The position numbers and the translations under genes are program-made. A DNA stretch of 64,000 nt, taken from positions 496,001 to 560,000 of the forward strand of contig NZ_JAOEBG010000001.1 in the NCBI RefSeq assembly GCF_029836165.1, given 5' to 3'. The notes beneath the pieces are model-generated. The model was given only the letters and a program-made list of their open reading frames with translations, was not told the DNA's origin and did not search any database. Numbering within the stretch: the first letter of the stretch is position 1; the number at the start of each line of letters is the position of its first letter. Shown in pieces: positions 1 through 8,019 of the stretch. This stretch comes from Pseudomonas sp. GD04091. Lineage in GTDB: Bacteria > Pseudomonadota > Gammaproteobacteria > Pseudomonadales > Pseudomonadaceae.

Positions 1-440
1 GCGGCAGTTCCCCCGCCCGTGCCGCCCTGGGCCAGGCTCAAGGGCGTTGTGATCCCCGACAGCGACGTGATGTCGCTGTTCGCGCCACTTTTCGCCGCAC
101 CGATGTTGGCCCGAAGCGTAGCGATGTCAGTTGCATTCCCGAACAGTGCCAGCGTGCCGCCGAACTGCTCAACAAGCTGCCGCAGCCGATCAGCAGCCTC
201 TTTCACATAGCCTTGCATCGGCGCCACGCCGTATACGCCGTTACCGACAGTGGCCCCCTGATACGCTGGGAGAATGCTGATAACTGTCGGGCTCGCAACG
301 TTCGCCAGCTCATACACGTTGCCGTCGGGACCAATGAAAGCATCCCCGATTCTGCTGTTGGCGGCGAAGTTCGTACCGGTGCCAACAATAGTTGTCTGGC
401 CCGTAGTGATTGCCACCGTGCCTTCTCTATACCACGACAT
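1..440 (-). CDS. Phage tail fibre-like protein, N-terminal part
   Basis: The reading frame opens at an ATG at 440, directly after the stop of the upstream gene, and runs off the left edge of the window; about 146 residues are visible. It begins MSWYREGTVAITTGQTTIVG and continues with glycine, alanine and threonine-rich sequence, including LSLAQGGTGG near the edge, a motif common in tail fibre and collar proteins. Its place downstream of J fits a receptor-binding or side fibre. The C-terminal specificity region is not visible. Function is inferred from composition and position. Confidence 0.75.
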   Translation of the reverse strand, partial: MSWYREGTVAITTGQTTIVGTGTNFAANSRIGDAFIGPDGNVYELANVASPTVISILPAYQGATVGNGVYGVAPMQGYVKEAADRLRQLVEQFGGTLALFGNATDIATLRANIGAAKSGANSDITSLSGITTPLSLAQGGTGGGTA

Positions 441-449
441 ATGAGGTAC

Positions 450-1304
450 TCAGTTGAATGGGAATGGGTATCCGCTGGTTTTAATTGCCAGGGCAACCGG
501 ATAGCGGTCTGTTGGAACGTCGAAATAGAGTGCGCCGAGTCGAACCGGAGCGCGCTGGGCTGGCAAGTTGGTAGTCCTGGCAGCAAAGCAAAACATGAAC
601 TCTACACCGCCAGCCACGCCGTATGCCCCTTCCTGTAGAGCGACTAGGTATTGGTAGTAGCCTTGGGTTGGTCCCTTACCTGCGGTTCGAGTGAAGTTGA
701 CATAGGCTGCGTATTCTTCAGAACCACTGATCGGCACGAATACACGATTGATTATGTTGTGGGGGCCATCTGGAGAGATTGGCCCCCAAGATCCCACGCC
801 GCCAACATAGGGTGTTCCTCGATAGTTTGTATCACTAACTACAATCGGCCCAGGCTCCGGTGCCGTTGCCACCCCCGCGATGTTCAGCGGCCTCTGGTTC
901 GAGTTGAACGTGAGTACGCCATCTTCACGCCAGACCTTGAACCCGGTTATCGGGCCACTGTCGCGCATCGTGTCGAAACAATAGAACTTCGTTGAGGGCG
1001 TGGCAGAGATGTAGTAAAAGGTCGTCACATCACCGACTTTCGATGAGCCACATTGCGAGCCACTTCCGGCAATGAACACGATAGGCGCAACTGCACCGGA
1101 AACTGAAAACCCGTAGACAGGCTCTGCTGTTCCCTCGTACCAACTTGCTGGATCATTTGGATCAAGCTGCATGGATCTAAAAAACAGTCTTGGCCAGGCT
1201 GTAACGAGAGACAAGTAGCCACTCTTAAGAAGCCCATACGACACTTTGCTTGTGTCGTACAGAACACTCCCATCTTGCCGGTATGAGCTGAAACCTGCGC
1301 TCAC
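450..1304 (-). CDS. Tail accessory protein downstream of J, unknown function
   Basis: A 284-residue protein starting at GTG (1304) with a GGGGGC purine-rich site upstream. I do not recognise a named family with certainty. Its first 30 residues (GFSSYRQDGSVLYDT, then LLKSG) resemble the N-terminus of the next upstream gene (GFLAYAPDGTLLIDM, then YVDTG), so the two appear to share an N-terminal domain. The rest is rich in glycine, serine, proline and aromatic residues, as in virion surface proteins. The position between J and the tail fibre suggests a tail tip component or fibre adaptor. Confidence 0.7.
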   Translation of the reverse strand: MSAGFSSYRQDGSVLYDTSKVSYGLLKSGYLSLVTAWPRLFFRSMQLDPNDPASWYEGTAEPVYGFSVSGAVAPIVFIAGSGSQCGSSKVGDVTTFYYISATPSTKFYCFDTMRDSGPITGFKVWREDGVLTFNSNQRPLNIAGVATAPEPGPIVVSDTNYRGTPYVGGVGSWGPISPDGPHNIINRVFVPISGSEEYAAYVNFTRTAGKGPTQGYYQYLVALQEGAYGVAGGVEFMFCFAARTTNLPAQRAPVRLGALYFDVPTDRYPVALAIKTSGYPFPFN

Positions 1305-1314
1305 GTTGCCCCCT

Positions 1315-1617
1315 TTAGTAGTATCCGTAGTGGATACGGCAATTCAGCGAGTAGAAGCCCCACCCTCCCGCATACGAATAAGCCCAGCTCAGGGTGGTGC
1401 CGACCAGCGTGATGCCTGGTCGTTTCCCCAGCCCGCGATCCTGTTCGCTGAGCTCAGCGACGGCATAGAAGAGCGTCCGCCCTGGCGGCGGTGACGGGAG
1501 GACTGCAGATCCATCCACCGCCCCCGTATCGACGTACCCGAGCATCTGGCTGATTGACGTTGTCATGTCGATAAGCAGCGTGCCGTCGGGCGCGTAGGCA
1601 AGAAACCCAGTGGCCAT
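1315..1617 (-). CDS. Small tail accessory protein, unknown function
   Basis: A 100-residue protein whose ATG overlaps the TGA of J in a TGATG arrangement, so it is probably translated by coupling. A longer reading frame exists upstream but lies inside J, so the start at 1617 is preferred. The N-terminus (GFLAYAPDGTLLIDM) resembles that of the next gene, and the C-terminus is rich in aromatic residues and glycine (YAGGWGFYSLN). It is likely a tail tip or fibre-attachment protein, inferred from position only. Confidence 0.7.
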   Translation of the reverse strand: MATGFLAYAPDGTLLIDMTTSISQMLGYVDTGAVDGSAVLPSPPPGRTLFYAVAELSEQDRGLGKRPGITLVGTTLSWAYSYAGGWGFYSLNCRIHYGYY

Positions 1618-4600
1618 CAGATGTTGATCCCCATCTTCGTGGCCACTTGGCCGTTCGGGTAGTACGTGTTCACCGAGCTGTTCGTGATCGTCAGCCGTTC
1701 GCCGCTTGTGCCGGTTCCGTTGATCTCGATCGCCCCGCTCTTCTGAATCCGCCAACCGCGCTGGCCTGAGATGAAGTCATTCGACTGGATCGTGTCGCCG
1801 ATCATCGCGTTTGTGATCCAGCCCGTGCCGATCAGGGCTTGGCTGATGAACACCTGGCCACCCTGCACAACGAATGGCGAGGTGAGCGTGCCGTTGATGT
1901 TGTTCACCACACCGAACCGATCAGCGTTCACCAGGAAGGTGCTCTGCAGGCCGGCGGGGCCGTTCTCGATACCAAGGCCGATGCCCGCTGCGACGTACTG
2001 TCCCTGCGCGTTCAACTGCAGCTTGACCGACCACATTGCGCTTGCCTTACCCTCGAGGTCTGCCTGCGCCTCACTGACCGTTTGCACTGCAGCATCGGTC
2101 TCGCCGATCTTCGCCTCGAGGGTTTCCGAGCTGCGAGCGAGCGCGTCGGTCTCTGTGGTCCGAACAAGCTGCTCACGGGCGATCGCAGCAGTCGAGGTCC
2201 ACAGCTTCATGGCGCCCGCAAGATCTCCCTCGGCATCATCCTCGCGCGAGGAGGCCCGGAGAACTTGCACGCTTTCTGCTGTCGCGGTGACCCTGCCGTC
2301 GACTTCCTCAATCTTTGTCGTGTTGGTCGCCACCTGCTGGGCCAGGCCACCGACCGATTCGACGGATTGGCCGACATCGAGCCACAGCGCGGCATTTGGC
2401 GGGGCATTCGCGCCAGAGGCATCGGCCGGTACCGGCCCCTTGGCTTGATAGATCCGGCCATCGACAACAACCATCTGATCTTTTTCGTAGGCCTGGTCCT
2501 TGTCGTACGCCTTCAGCCCGTCCAGGGCATCGATCTGGTCCTGCAGGCCGTCGATCTTGTTCTTCAGCTCATCGCCGAGCATCGACTCGTCGATCTCGCC
2601 GGAGATCATGTCGAGGATCGGGCCAGGATCGGTCTGGGCGATACCCTGCACGGCGGTCGGCGGTACTGGGAAGAACGGACCGATATTGCCGGTGCGATCC
2701 ACCAGGCGCGCCCAGAAGAAGAACGATGCGCCGGCGGCCAGGCCGGACATCACGTGCTCAGACTGCGGGTAGGCCAGGTCTGCCAGCTTTGCGGCGCTGG
2801 CCAGGTCGTTGATCGGGTTGCTCCAGATCTCTGTGCGCTGGGTGTCCTCCGCGCCAGGTGGCAGCCCCCACTTCAGGCGAATCGCGAAGATCTCGCTGGT
2901 CGCAGTGAGGAACGTCACCGCCGGCGGCGCGCCTTCCTTGCCCTTCAGGTCGGTCAGTATCGAACTGCGCCAGGTCGACGTGATGTCAAATGCACTGACA
3001 GCGCGAACCCGTGCGAGATACTGGCCGGCGTAAATGCCGACCACATCAACCGACGCTGTGCCGGTGCGCTGCAGGCGAATCCAGTTGCCGCTGTCCTTGC
3101 GCCACTCGATGTCATAGGCCACGGCCCCCTCAACTGCCGGCCAAGCGATGGTCATGGTGCTGACCGCAAGACCCTGGCTGATCGCGTAGTCAGACGACAG
3201 GGTCACGCTCGCCGGCGGCGGCACCGTCGTCACCGGGATGACGCTGATCGGACGCTCCTCGAGCTTTGCCCCGGTATCGATCGCGGCGAACTTACTCGGG
3301 TTGAACTCCAGCGCGGTGATCTCGTACTCGCCTTCTGCAGTGCGCGAGGTCTTGAGCACCCGAAACAGTTGGGCCGCCAGGTCGTCAGCATCAATCGCCC
3401 ACTGCAATTCAGGCTCCGGCTGAACGCTGTATGCCGTGGTTACGGTCACTGCGCGGCCGGCGACCGACTCAACGGTACGGCCCTGAGCGCTGCCGTTCGG
3501 CAGGTTGATGATCAGCCGGTCGCCAGCCTTGATCTGCGTGTCACGGTCAAGGGTCACGACCTTCCCAGCTGCGGCGGCGATCCGGCCACCATTCGGGCGC
3601 CCGGACAGCAGCTCATCCGCCACCGGGATGACGTGACCAGGCAGCGGAATGCGGCCCTCCATACCGGTGCGGAAGGTAACGGTGCGGTCCTGGTTGTTGC
3701 TCAGCAGCGCCCACTTGCCGCGGCGCTGAGCCTCCGACGCGCGCGTGCAGCCGATGGCAGAGATCTCGATGGGCCGATCCTGGTACCGGCGCTGCAAAGC
3801 CAGGTCGGTGACAGGAATAACGTCTGTGTCGTAGTTGTTGCCTGGGTTGTCGTAGCTGACCAGGGCGCGGCTGTAGTGCGTGCTGCGCTCTGCCCCGCCG
3901 TATGTAAACTCGCCGTCGATGACGTTGGCGCGAGTGAACACGTAGTCAAAGTCCTGCGCCCGGGGCATGTCGGCCTGCATGAACAGCGCGCCCTGTGCCC
4001 AGTACACCATGCCCCGGTAGATCGCCGACAGGTCGCGCAGCAGCGTCCAGGCCTCGGCCTTGCCCTGAAGGTTCATGTCGCACAGGAAGCGCGGCTCCTG
4101 CCCCCCCACCCCATCCGGCACCAACTGGTCGCAGTACTGCGCGATGCGGTACATCTCCCACTTGTCGACCATCCACGACTTAATGCGCTTGCCCAGGCCG
4201 AAGCGATCTTCGACGCACAGCCCGTATGTGACGAACGCCGGGTTGTTTGTCCAAGCCTGTTTGAAAGTGCCGTCCCACGTGCCGCTGTAGGTGCGGGTGA
4301 TCGGGTCGTAGTTGGTCGGCACCGGCCAGCGCCGCGCCTTGCACTTCACGGTAACCGACGGGATGTTCTGGAACTGCTCGGCGTCGAACTCGATGTAGAG
4401 CAACGCGGTGTTGGGGTAGCGCAGCTTCTGGTCGATGATCTCGGTATAGCCCGCGATCGTCATCGTGTCGGCGATGGTGCCAGTGTTGGCATTCGGCGTG
4501 AGGCGCCGCGCGCGGATCACCCAGCCCGAGGTGGCAACCGGCAGATCAACGCGCACGGACCGCTGATAACCGCTGCTGGTCTTGCCGCTGACTGCGTTCC

Positions 4601-5090
4601 GGTGCGCTTCGACGAAGGCGCCGCCGTCGGTTGCGATGTCGATGGCATACTCGATGGTGTAGCCGTTGGTATCGCCGGTGGTCGGGCTCTGCTGGAGCAG
4701 GCGCGGCCAGGAGAAACGCAGGCGCACCGCCGACAGCTTGGTGTTGCTGAGCGCGCGGGTCCACGGTTGGTCGCTGCGCAGCTCCACCCCTACCGATGTC
4801 TCACTCTCGATCGCCGGGATGCCCTGGATGTAGTCCTGCTCAACCGAGCCAGATCGCCAATCCCACTTCACGCCCGGGAAGTTCACGTTGCCGCTGCCGT
4901 CTTCGATTGGGGTGTTGTCGAGGTAGATGTCGCGGGCCGTCGGCGTGCCGTCGAACTCGCCTTCGCCCACGGCAAGCAGGAGCTTGGCAATGTTGGTGGA
5001 TCGCAGGCTATCGGGGGCCTCGTACGGGGCCTTCGGTTTCTTCTCGCCGCCCTTGGCGCCGCTGACTACGGGTTGAAGTTCTGCGCCCAT
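1617..5090 (-). CDS. J: Host specificity / central tail tip protein J
   Basis: A 1157-residue protein of the lambda gpJ family, which forms the central tail spike that contacts the receptor. The chosen ATG at 5090 has a GGAGGA site just upstream; a longer frame to 5198 would enter the terminator region. The N-terminal half carries the conserved tip domain. Around residues 650-830 are two fibronectin type III-like repeats (PPASVTLSSDY, then PPAVTFLTATSE). After about residue 850 come short coiled coils and a DGRIYQAKG carbohydrate-binding-like segment. The C-terminus, normally the receptor-binding part, ends in a glycine and asparagine-rich stretch. Confidence 0.93.
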   Translation of the reverse strand: MGAELQPVVSGAKGGEKKPKAPYEAPDSLRSTNIAKLLLAVGEGEFDGTPTARDIYLDNTPIEDGSGNVNFPGVKWDWRSGSVEQDYIQGIPAIESETSVGVELRSDQPWTRALSNTKLSAVRLRFSWPRLLQQSPTTGDTNGYTIEYAIDIATDGGAFVEAHRNAVSGKTSSGYQRSVRVDLPVATSGWVIRARRLTPNANTGTIADTMTIAGYTEIIDQKLRYPNTALLYIEFDAEQFQNIPSVTVKCKARRWPVPTNYDPITRTYSGTWDGTFKQAWTNNPAFVTYGLCVEDRFGLGKRIKSWMVDKWEMYRIAQYCDQLVPDGVGGQEPRFLCDMNLQGKAEAWTLLRDLSAIYRGMVYWAQGALFMQADMPRAQDFDYVFTRANVIDGEFTYGGAERSTHYSRALVSYDNPGNNYDTDVIPVTDLALQRRYQDRPIEISAIGCTRASEAQRRGKWALLSNNQDRTVTFRTGMEGRIPLPGHVIPVADELLSGRPNGGRIAAAAGKVVTLDRDTQIKAGDRLIINLPNGSAQGRTVESVAGRAVTVTTAYSVQPEPELQWAIDADDLAAQLFRVLKTSRTAEGEYEITALEFNPSKFAAIDTGAKLEERPISVIPVTTVPPPASVTLSSDYAISQGLAVSTMTIAWPAVEGAVAYDIEWRKDSGNWIRLQRTGTASVDVVGIYAGQYLARVRAVSAFDITSTWRSSILTDLKGKEGAPPAVTFLTATSEIFAIRLKWGLPPGAEDTQRTEIWSNPINDLASAAKLADLAYPQSEHVMSGLAAGASFFFWARLVDRTGNIGPFFPVPPTAVQGIAQTDPGPILDMISGEIDESMLGDELKNKIDGLQDQIDALDGLKAYDKDQAYEKDQMVVVDGRIYQAKGPVPADASGANAPPNAALWLDVGQSVESVGGLAQQVATNTTKIEEVDGRVTATAESVQVLRASSREDDAEGDLAGAMKLWTSTAAIAREQLVRTTETDALARSSETLEAKIGETDAAVQTVSEAQADLEGKASAMWSVKLQLNAQGQYVAAGIGLGIENGPAGLQSTFLVNADRFGVVNNINGTLTSPFVVQGGQVFISQALIGTGWITNAMIGDTIQSNDFISGQRGWRIQKSGAIEINGTGTSGERLTITNSSVNTYYPNGQVATKMGINI

Positions 5091-5106
5091 GCTTTCCTCC
5101 GGGCAA

Positions 5107-5128
5107 GAAAAAGCCGCCCGAAGGCGGC
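5107..5128 (-). terminator. Intrinsic terminator between I and J
   Basis: On the minus strand a perfect 6-bp GCCGCC/GGCGGC stem with a C-TTCG-G tetraloop is followed by TTTTTC. It sits inside the tail operon, after the stop of I and before the J ribosome-binding site, so late transcripts must read through it, presumably by Q-type antitermination. Confidence 0.8.
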
Positions 5129-5146
5129 ATGGTGACGTTTCAGTTG

Positions 5147-5758
5147 CTACGCCTTGTCTTCGGCGTAGACAGATGCGGAGATAATCGCCCCGCCCCACCG
5201 GCGCTCACCGATGCAGATCGGCACAGGGTTGCCGCTGGCGGTTGTGTTCTTGGCGCTGCCGAAGGCGTAGGACGGCAGGTTCTCTGGGGCTGCGCTCTGT
5301 GACAGGCCTTTGGCCTGCGGGCTGAGCATCTGGATGACGCCGCCGATGGCCAGGGCCGCACCGGCCTGATACAAAAACGGTGATGCCCCGGCGAAGGGCG
5401 TGAAGGACAGAACGAAGCCAACCGCAATGAGGACGGCACCAAGAACTGTTTGGAAGACCCCGCCACGCTTACTTCCCTCGAGAACTGGAACGATCCTAAG
5501 CTCTCTTACCCCACCCCGCTCGAACTCATCTTGGCCAACGTTCCGGCCATTGCGGAAAATGGCAAAGCGTATGCCGAGCTGAGAAAGACGCCTGATTTCT
5601 GCCTCAAAGCCAGGAACGGTTGCATTGAGCGCTCTGAACACTTCAACAGTACTTCCGCCGTCCAGGGCTCTCCGATGAAGACGCCCGAATTTTAGGGCCA
5701 GAGAGCAGGAGAGCTTGATATCTGTCATCGGCTCATAATGCGCAACGGTCATTGCCAT
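5147..5758 (-). CDS. I: Tail assembly protein I
   Basis: A 203-residue protein of the lambda gpI family needed for tail tip assembly. The ATG at 5758 has GGAG seven bases upstream. Residues 1-110 form the conserved globular part; about residues 110-150 are strongly hydrophobic (TVLGAVLIAVGFVLSF, then GAALAIGGVIQML), as in other members; the C-terminus (SGNPVPICIGERRWGG) is typical of the family. It lies between K and J as in lambda, but here a lipoprotein gene separates it from K. Confidence 0.88.
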   Translation of the reverse strand: MAMTVAHYEPMTDIKLSCSLALKFGRLHRRALDGGSTVEVFRALNATVPGFEAEIRRLSQLGIRFAIFRNGRNVGQDEFERGGVRELRIVPVLEGSKRGGVFQTVLGAVLIAVGFVLSFTPFAGASPFLYQAGAALAIGGVIQMLSPQAKGLSQSAAPENLPSYAFGSAKNTTASGNPVPICIGERRWGGAIISASVYAEDKA

Positions 5759-5774
5759 GAGTTTCTCCAGGTAT

Positions 5775-5795
5775 AAAAAAACCTCCCGAAGGAGG
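5775..5795 (-). terminator. Intrinsic terminator between lipoprotein gene and I
   Basis: On the minus strand a 5-bp CCTCC/GGAGG stem closed by a TTCG loop is followed by a run of seven Ts. It ends the lipoprotein gene just before the I ribosome-binding site. Confidence 0.8.
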
Positions 5796-5813
5796 CTTGG
5801 TATTTGGCTTAGG

Positions 5814-6146
5814 TCAGATACAGCTGCGCGCCACCTGCACCCATTCCGACCAGGTGCTGTTCCTGGTGTAGACGCGAACCTTGGCGCCGCCCGTTCGGCT
5901 CTCAACAATCGCCATCACAGGCGTCCCAACCATGTCGATATCCAAGCGAATCCTGTAACCGATTTCGGTCTCGGTAGATGCTACTCGGCTATTGAGGTCC
6001 TGCCATTTCGGCGTCAGGCACCTGGAAAAATCCCTAGGTGACTTGCTGGTGAGCGCCTCAAGGGTAGGCCCCTTTCCCTCCAGATCCGCAGGAGACACGC
6101 ACCCCGCCAGTAACGCCAGCCCCAGAGCAGCAATCAGAATTCGCAT
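5814..6146 (-). CDS. Phage-encoded lipoprotein in the tail operon
   Basis: A 110-residue protein with a clear lipoprotein signal peptide: a hydrophobic N-terminus ending in a lipobox LLAGC, with Cys16 as the predicted lipidated residue. The next residues are V, S and P, with no obvious inner-membrane retention signal. The mature part is short, polar and of unknown fold. It sits between K and I, a place where lambda has no separate gene, and is followed by its own terminator, which suggests a moron-type insertion. A role in superinfection exclusion, like the phage lipoprotein Llp or the tail-region Cor protein, is an inference. Confidence 0.82.
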   Translation of the reverse strand: MRILIAALGLALLAGCVSPADLEGKGPTLEALTSKSPRDFSRCLTPKWQDLNSRVASTETEIGYRIRLDIDMVGTPVMAIVESRTGGAKVRVYTRNSTWSEWVQVARSCI

Positions 6147-6176
6147 GTGATCCCTCCCTTGAAAGGGCCGAATGTA

Positions 6177-6932
6177 TCACTTGACGGCGCGATGACGCAG
6201 CACCAGGCGCGCACGGTCCTGCCAAGGTCCGCCGTAAATGATCACTTCACTGGGGCGCCCGTACAGGTGGTGCAGCAAGAATGGGCCGGGGCCGTACAGC
6301 TCGGCCTGCTCGCCTGGCAGCGTGGGGTCGCCTCCCAGGTAGATGCCGGCGTGGTTCGGGTGCGCGGTGCGCCCCACGGCCATGACGATCATGTCGCCGC
6401 GCTGCGGCTGGCTGACCTGGTAGAACCCGGCCGCCTCGTAGGCTTGCTCGTACAAACTTGGCCCGGCCGCCTGCTCCCACCAACCGTCCTCACGGGCGTA
6501 GCGGGGAAAGGTCAGGCCCCATTCACGCTGGTACCAGTCGGCACATACCTGCCAGCAGTCCCAGGCGCCATGCACGAAAGGCCGGCCCAACAGCGGTGTT
6601 TCGCCGGTCGGCGTGATCGTCCGCAGGTCGCCCTCCGGCCACGAAAGGATGTGCCAGGGCAGGCCCGTGGCCTCGCACATGGCCAGGTCTCGCGGCGAAG
6701 GCCTGCTGGTGGCGTCCGGGTGCGAATGCACGATACCGATCACCTGGCCTTGGTCCTCGGCCTCGGCGTACTGCTCCGGTGCGATGCGAAACTCCTCGGT
6801 TGGCTCGGTGGCCACGTTTGCGCAGGGAAAGTAGATCTGCTTTCGGCCCACAGCCAGGATCAGCCCGCAACACTCGCGCGGGTACTCCGCCGCAGCGTGC
6901 TGCTGCACGGCGGCAAGTATGTGTTTCAACAT
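6177..6932 (-). CDS. K: Tail assembly protein K (JAB plus NlpC/P60 domains)
   Basis: A 251-residue protein like lambda gpK. The N-terminal half is a JAB/MPN metallopeptidase-like domain with YPRECCGLI, then HSHPDATSRPSPRD, matching the HxH...D zinc motif. The C-terminal half is an NlpC/P60 peptidase-like domain with the catalytic cysteine in GAWDCWQV and a histidine in HPNHAGIYLG. The ATG at 6932 has AGGAGC upstream and nearly abuts L. The family is thought to act during tail tip assembly and possibly on peptidoglycan. Confidence 0.93.
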   Translation of the reverse strand: MLKHILAAVQQHAAAEYPRECCGLILAVGRKQIYFPCANVATEPTEEFRIAPEQYAEAEDQGQVIGIVHSHPDATSRPSPRDLAMCEATGLPWHILSWPEGDLRTITPTGETPLLGRPFVHGAWDCWQVCADWYQREWGLTFPRYAREDGWWEQAAGPSLYEQAYEAAGFYQVSQPQRGDMIVMAVGRTAHPNHAGIYLGGDPTLPGEQAELYGPGPFLLHHLYGRPSEVIIYGGPWQDRARLVLRHRAVK

Positions 6933-6934
6933 GA

Positions 6935-7684
6935 TCAGCTCCTGGCGATCAGGGAGACGGCTGGATAGCCACCGAAGGGCAGCTGGTTGCCCTGGCCGTG
7001 GCGCACCCCGCACCCGGTGTCCAAGCAGCCATTGCACTGGTCCTTGGCCGGGTCGTCCGTGGGGTTGCCGTCGAGGTCGAAGTAAGGCCCATTAAAGCCG
7101 CAGTTCGGCCCGCGGTAGCCGTTGGTCATGGCCCAGTGGCACAGCTGGGTCATCTGCCGGCCAATTGTCTCACCACCGACATCTCCGGGACTGGCCAACT
7201 CCCAGGACACGACCGACCCGCTCTCGGCGATTTTCTGGTCGATGTACCAGACTTCGAGGCTTTCCTCAGTCGGGTCGGCTTCGGGGTTTCCGTCCGGGAA
7301 ATTCGCGGCATCCAGGTACTGCGCCAGGGTGTGGCGAACAGTGAGTTTGAACTCCAGCAGGTTGTCGAAGGCCAGGCACAGCGCGGTGATCCTGCCGTTG
7401 ACGTTGCCCACGCTCAGCGTCGGGCGCACCTCGGTTCCGTCCGAGTTCGCCTCGATGCCCTCCAGTTGCATGGGCCAGGCGCCGTACTCGTTGCCCTGCC
7501 ACCAGATGGACTTTGCTGGCAGCTGGTCGGCATCGGCGCCGGCCGCTGCCAGCTCCGCAGCCGTGTGCGGGATGGCATGCCCGTGGAAGCGCAGCATGTC
7601 GGCGCCAAAGTCGGAGCCGTCCAGCTCGAACAGCATGATCTCGGAGCCGGCCTCCAGCTTCTGGATCTGCGATATCAGGCTCAT
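6935..7684 (-). CDS. L: Minor tail protein L
   Basis: A 249-residue lambda gpL homologue, part of the tail tip complex. Lambda gpL carries an iron-sulfur cluster; here the C-terminal third has the needed cysteines (LCHWAM, NCGFN, then QCNGCLDTGCGV), so a cluster is likely. It overlaps M by four bases and is followed at once by K, the standard lambda order M-L-K. Confidence 0.93.
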   Translation of the reverse strand: MSLISQIQKLEAGSEIMLFELDGSDFGADMLRFHGHAIPHTAAELAAAGADADQLPAKSIWWQGNEYGAWPMQLEGIEANSDGTEVRPTLSVGNVNGRITALCLAFDNLLEFKLTVRHTLAQYLDAANFPDGNPEADPTEESLEVWYIDQKIAESGSVVSWELASPGDVGGETIGRQMTQLCHWAMTNGYRGPNCGFNGPYFDLDGNPTDDPAKDQCNGCLDTGCGVRHGQGNQLPFGGYPAVSLIARS

Positions 7685-8019
7685 GGGTGATAGGCCCTCT
7701 CAAAAGTTGCGGTGACTGCAAGGATTCCACCAGGCCGGCGCTGGGTGCCGAACGTCTCGCAGCGATACAGCCCAAGCTCGCCATTCGGCGGGGTCCACAG
7801 AAACGACTTGAAACCTTTGTGCCGTCGAATGAACGTCAGGATGGGTTGCGTTTCATCGGCGACGCCGCCGAAGGTCAGCGACCAGCTGTCGGTTTCCCCG
7901 TTCAGCCCGTCGCCGGCAACCTGAACGTAGCCGTCCCCGAACTGCGACTTCCTGACCTTGAGCGTGTTGTCCGAGGTCGCCTCGTCATCGGGCGGCCATG
8001 TGAATGTTTCGATCGCCAT
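7681..8019 (-). CDS. M: Minor tail protein M
   Basis: A 112-residue member of the lambda gpM family (begins MAIETFTWPPDDEAT and ends VTATFERAYHP), a tail tip subunit. Its ATG overlaps the TAA of the tape measure gene by one base, and its end overlaps L, so H-M-L-K are translationally packed. Length and position match the family. Confidence 0.92.
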   Translation of the reverse strand: MAIETFTWPPDDEATSDNTLKVRKSQFGDGYVQVAGDGLNGETDSWSLTFGGVADETQPILTFIRRHKGFKSFLWTPPNGELGLYRCETFGTQRRPGGILAVTATFERAYHP

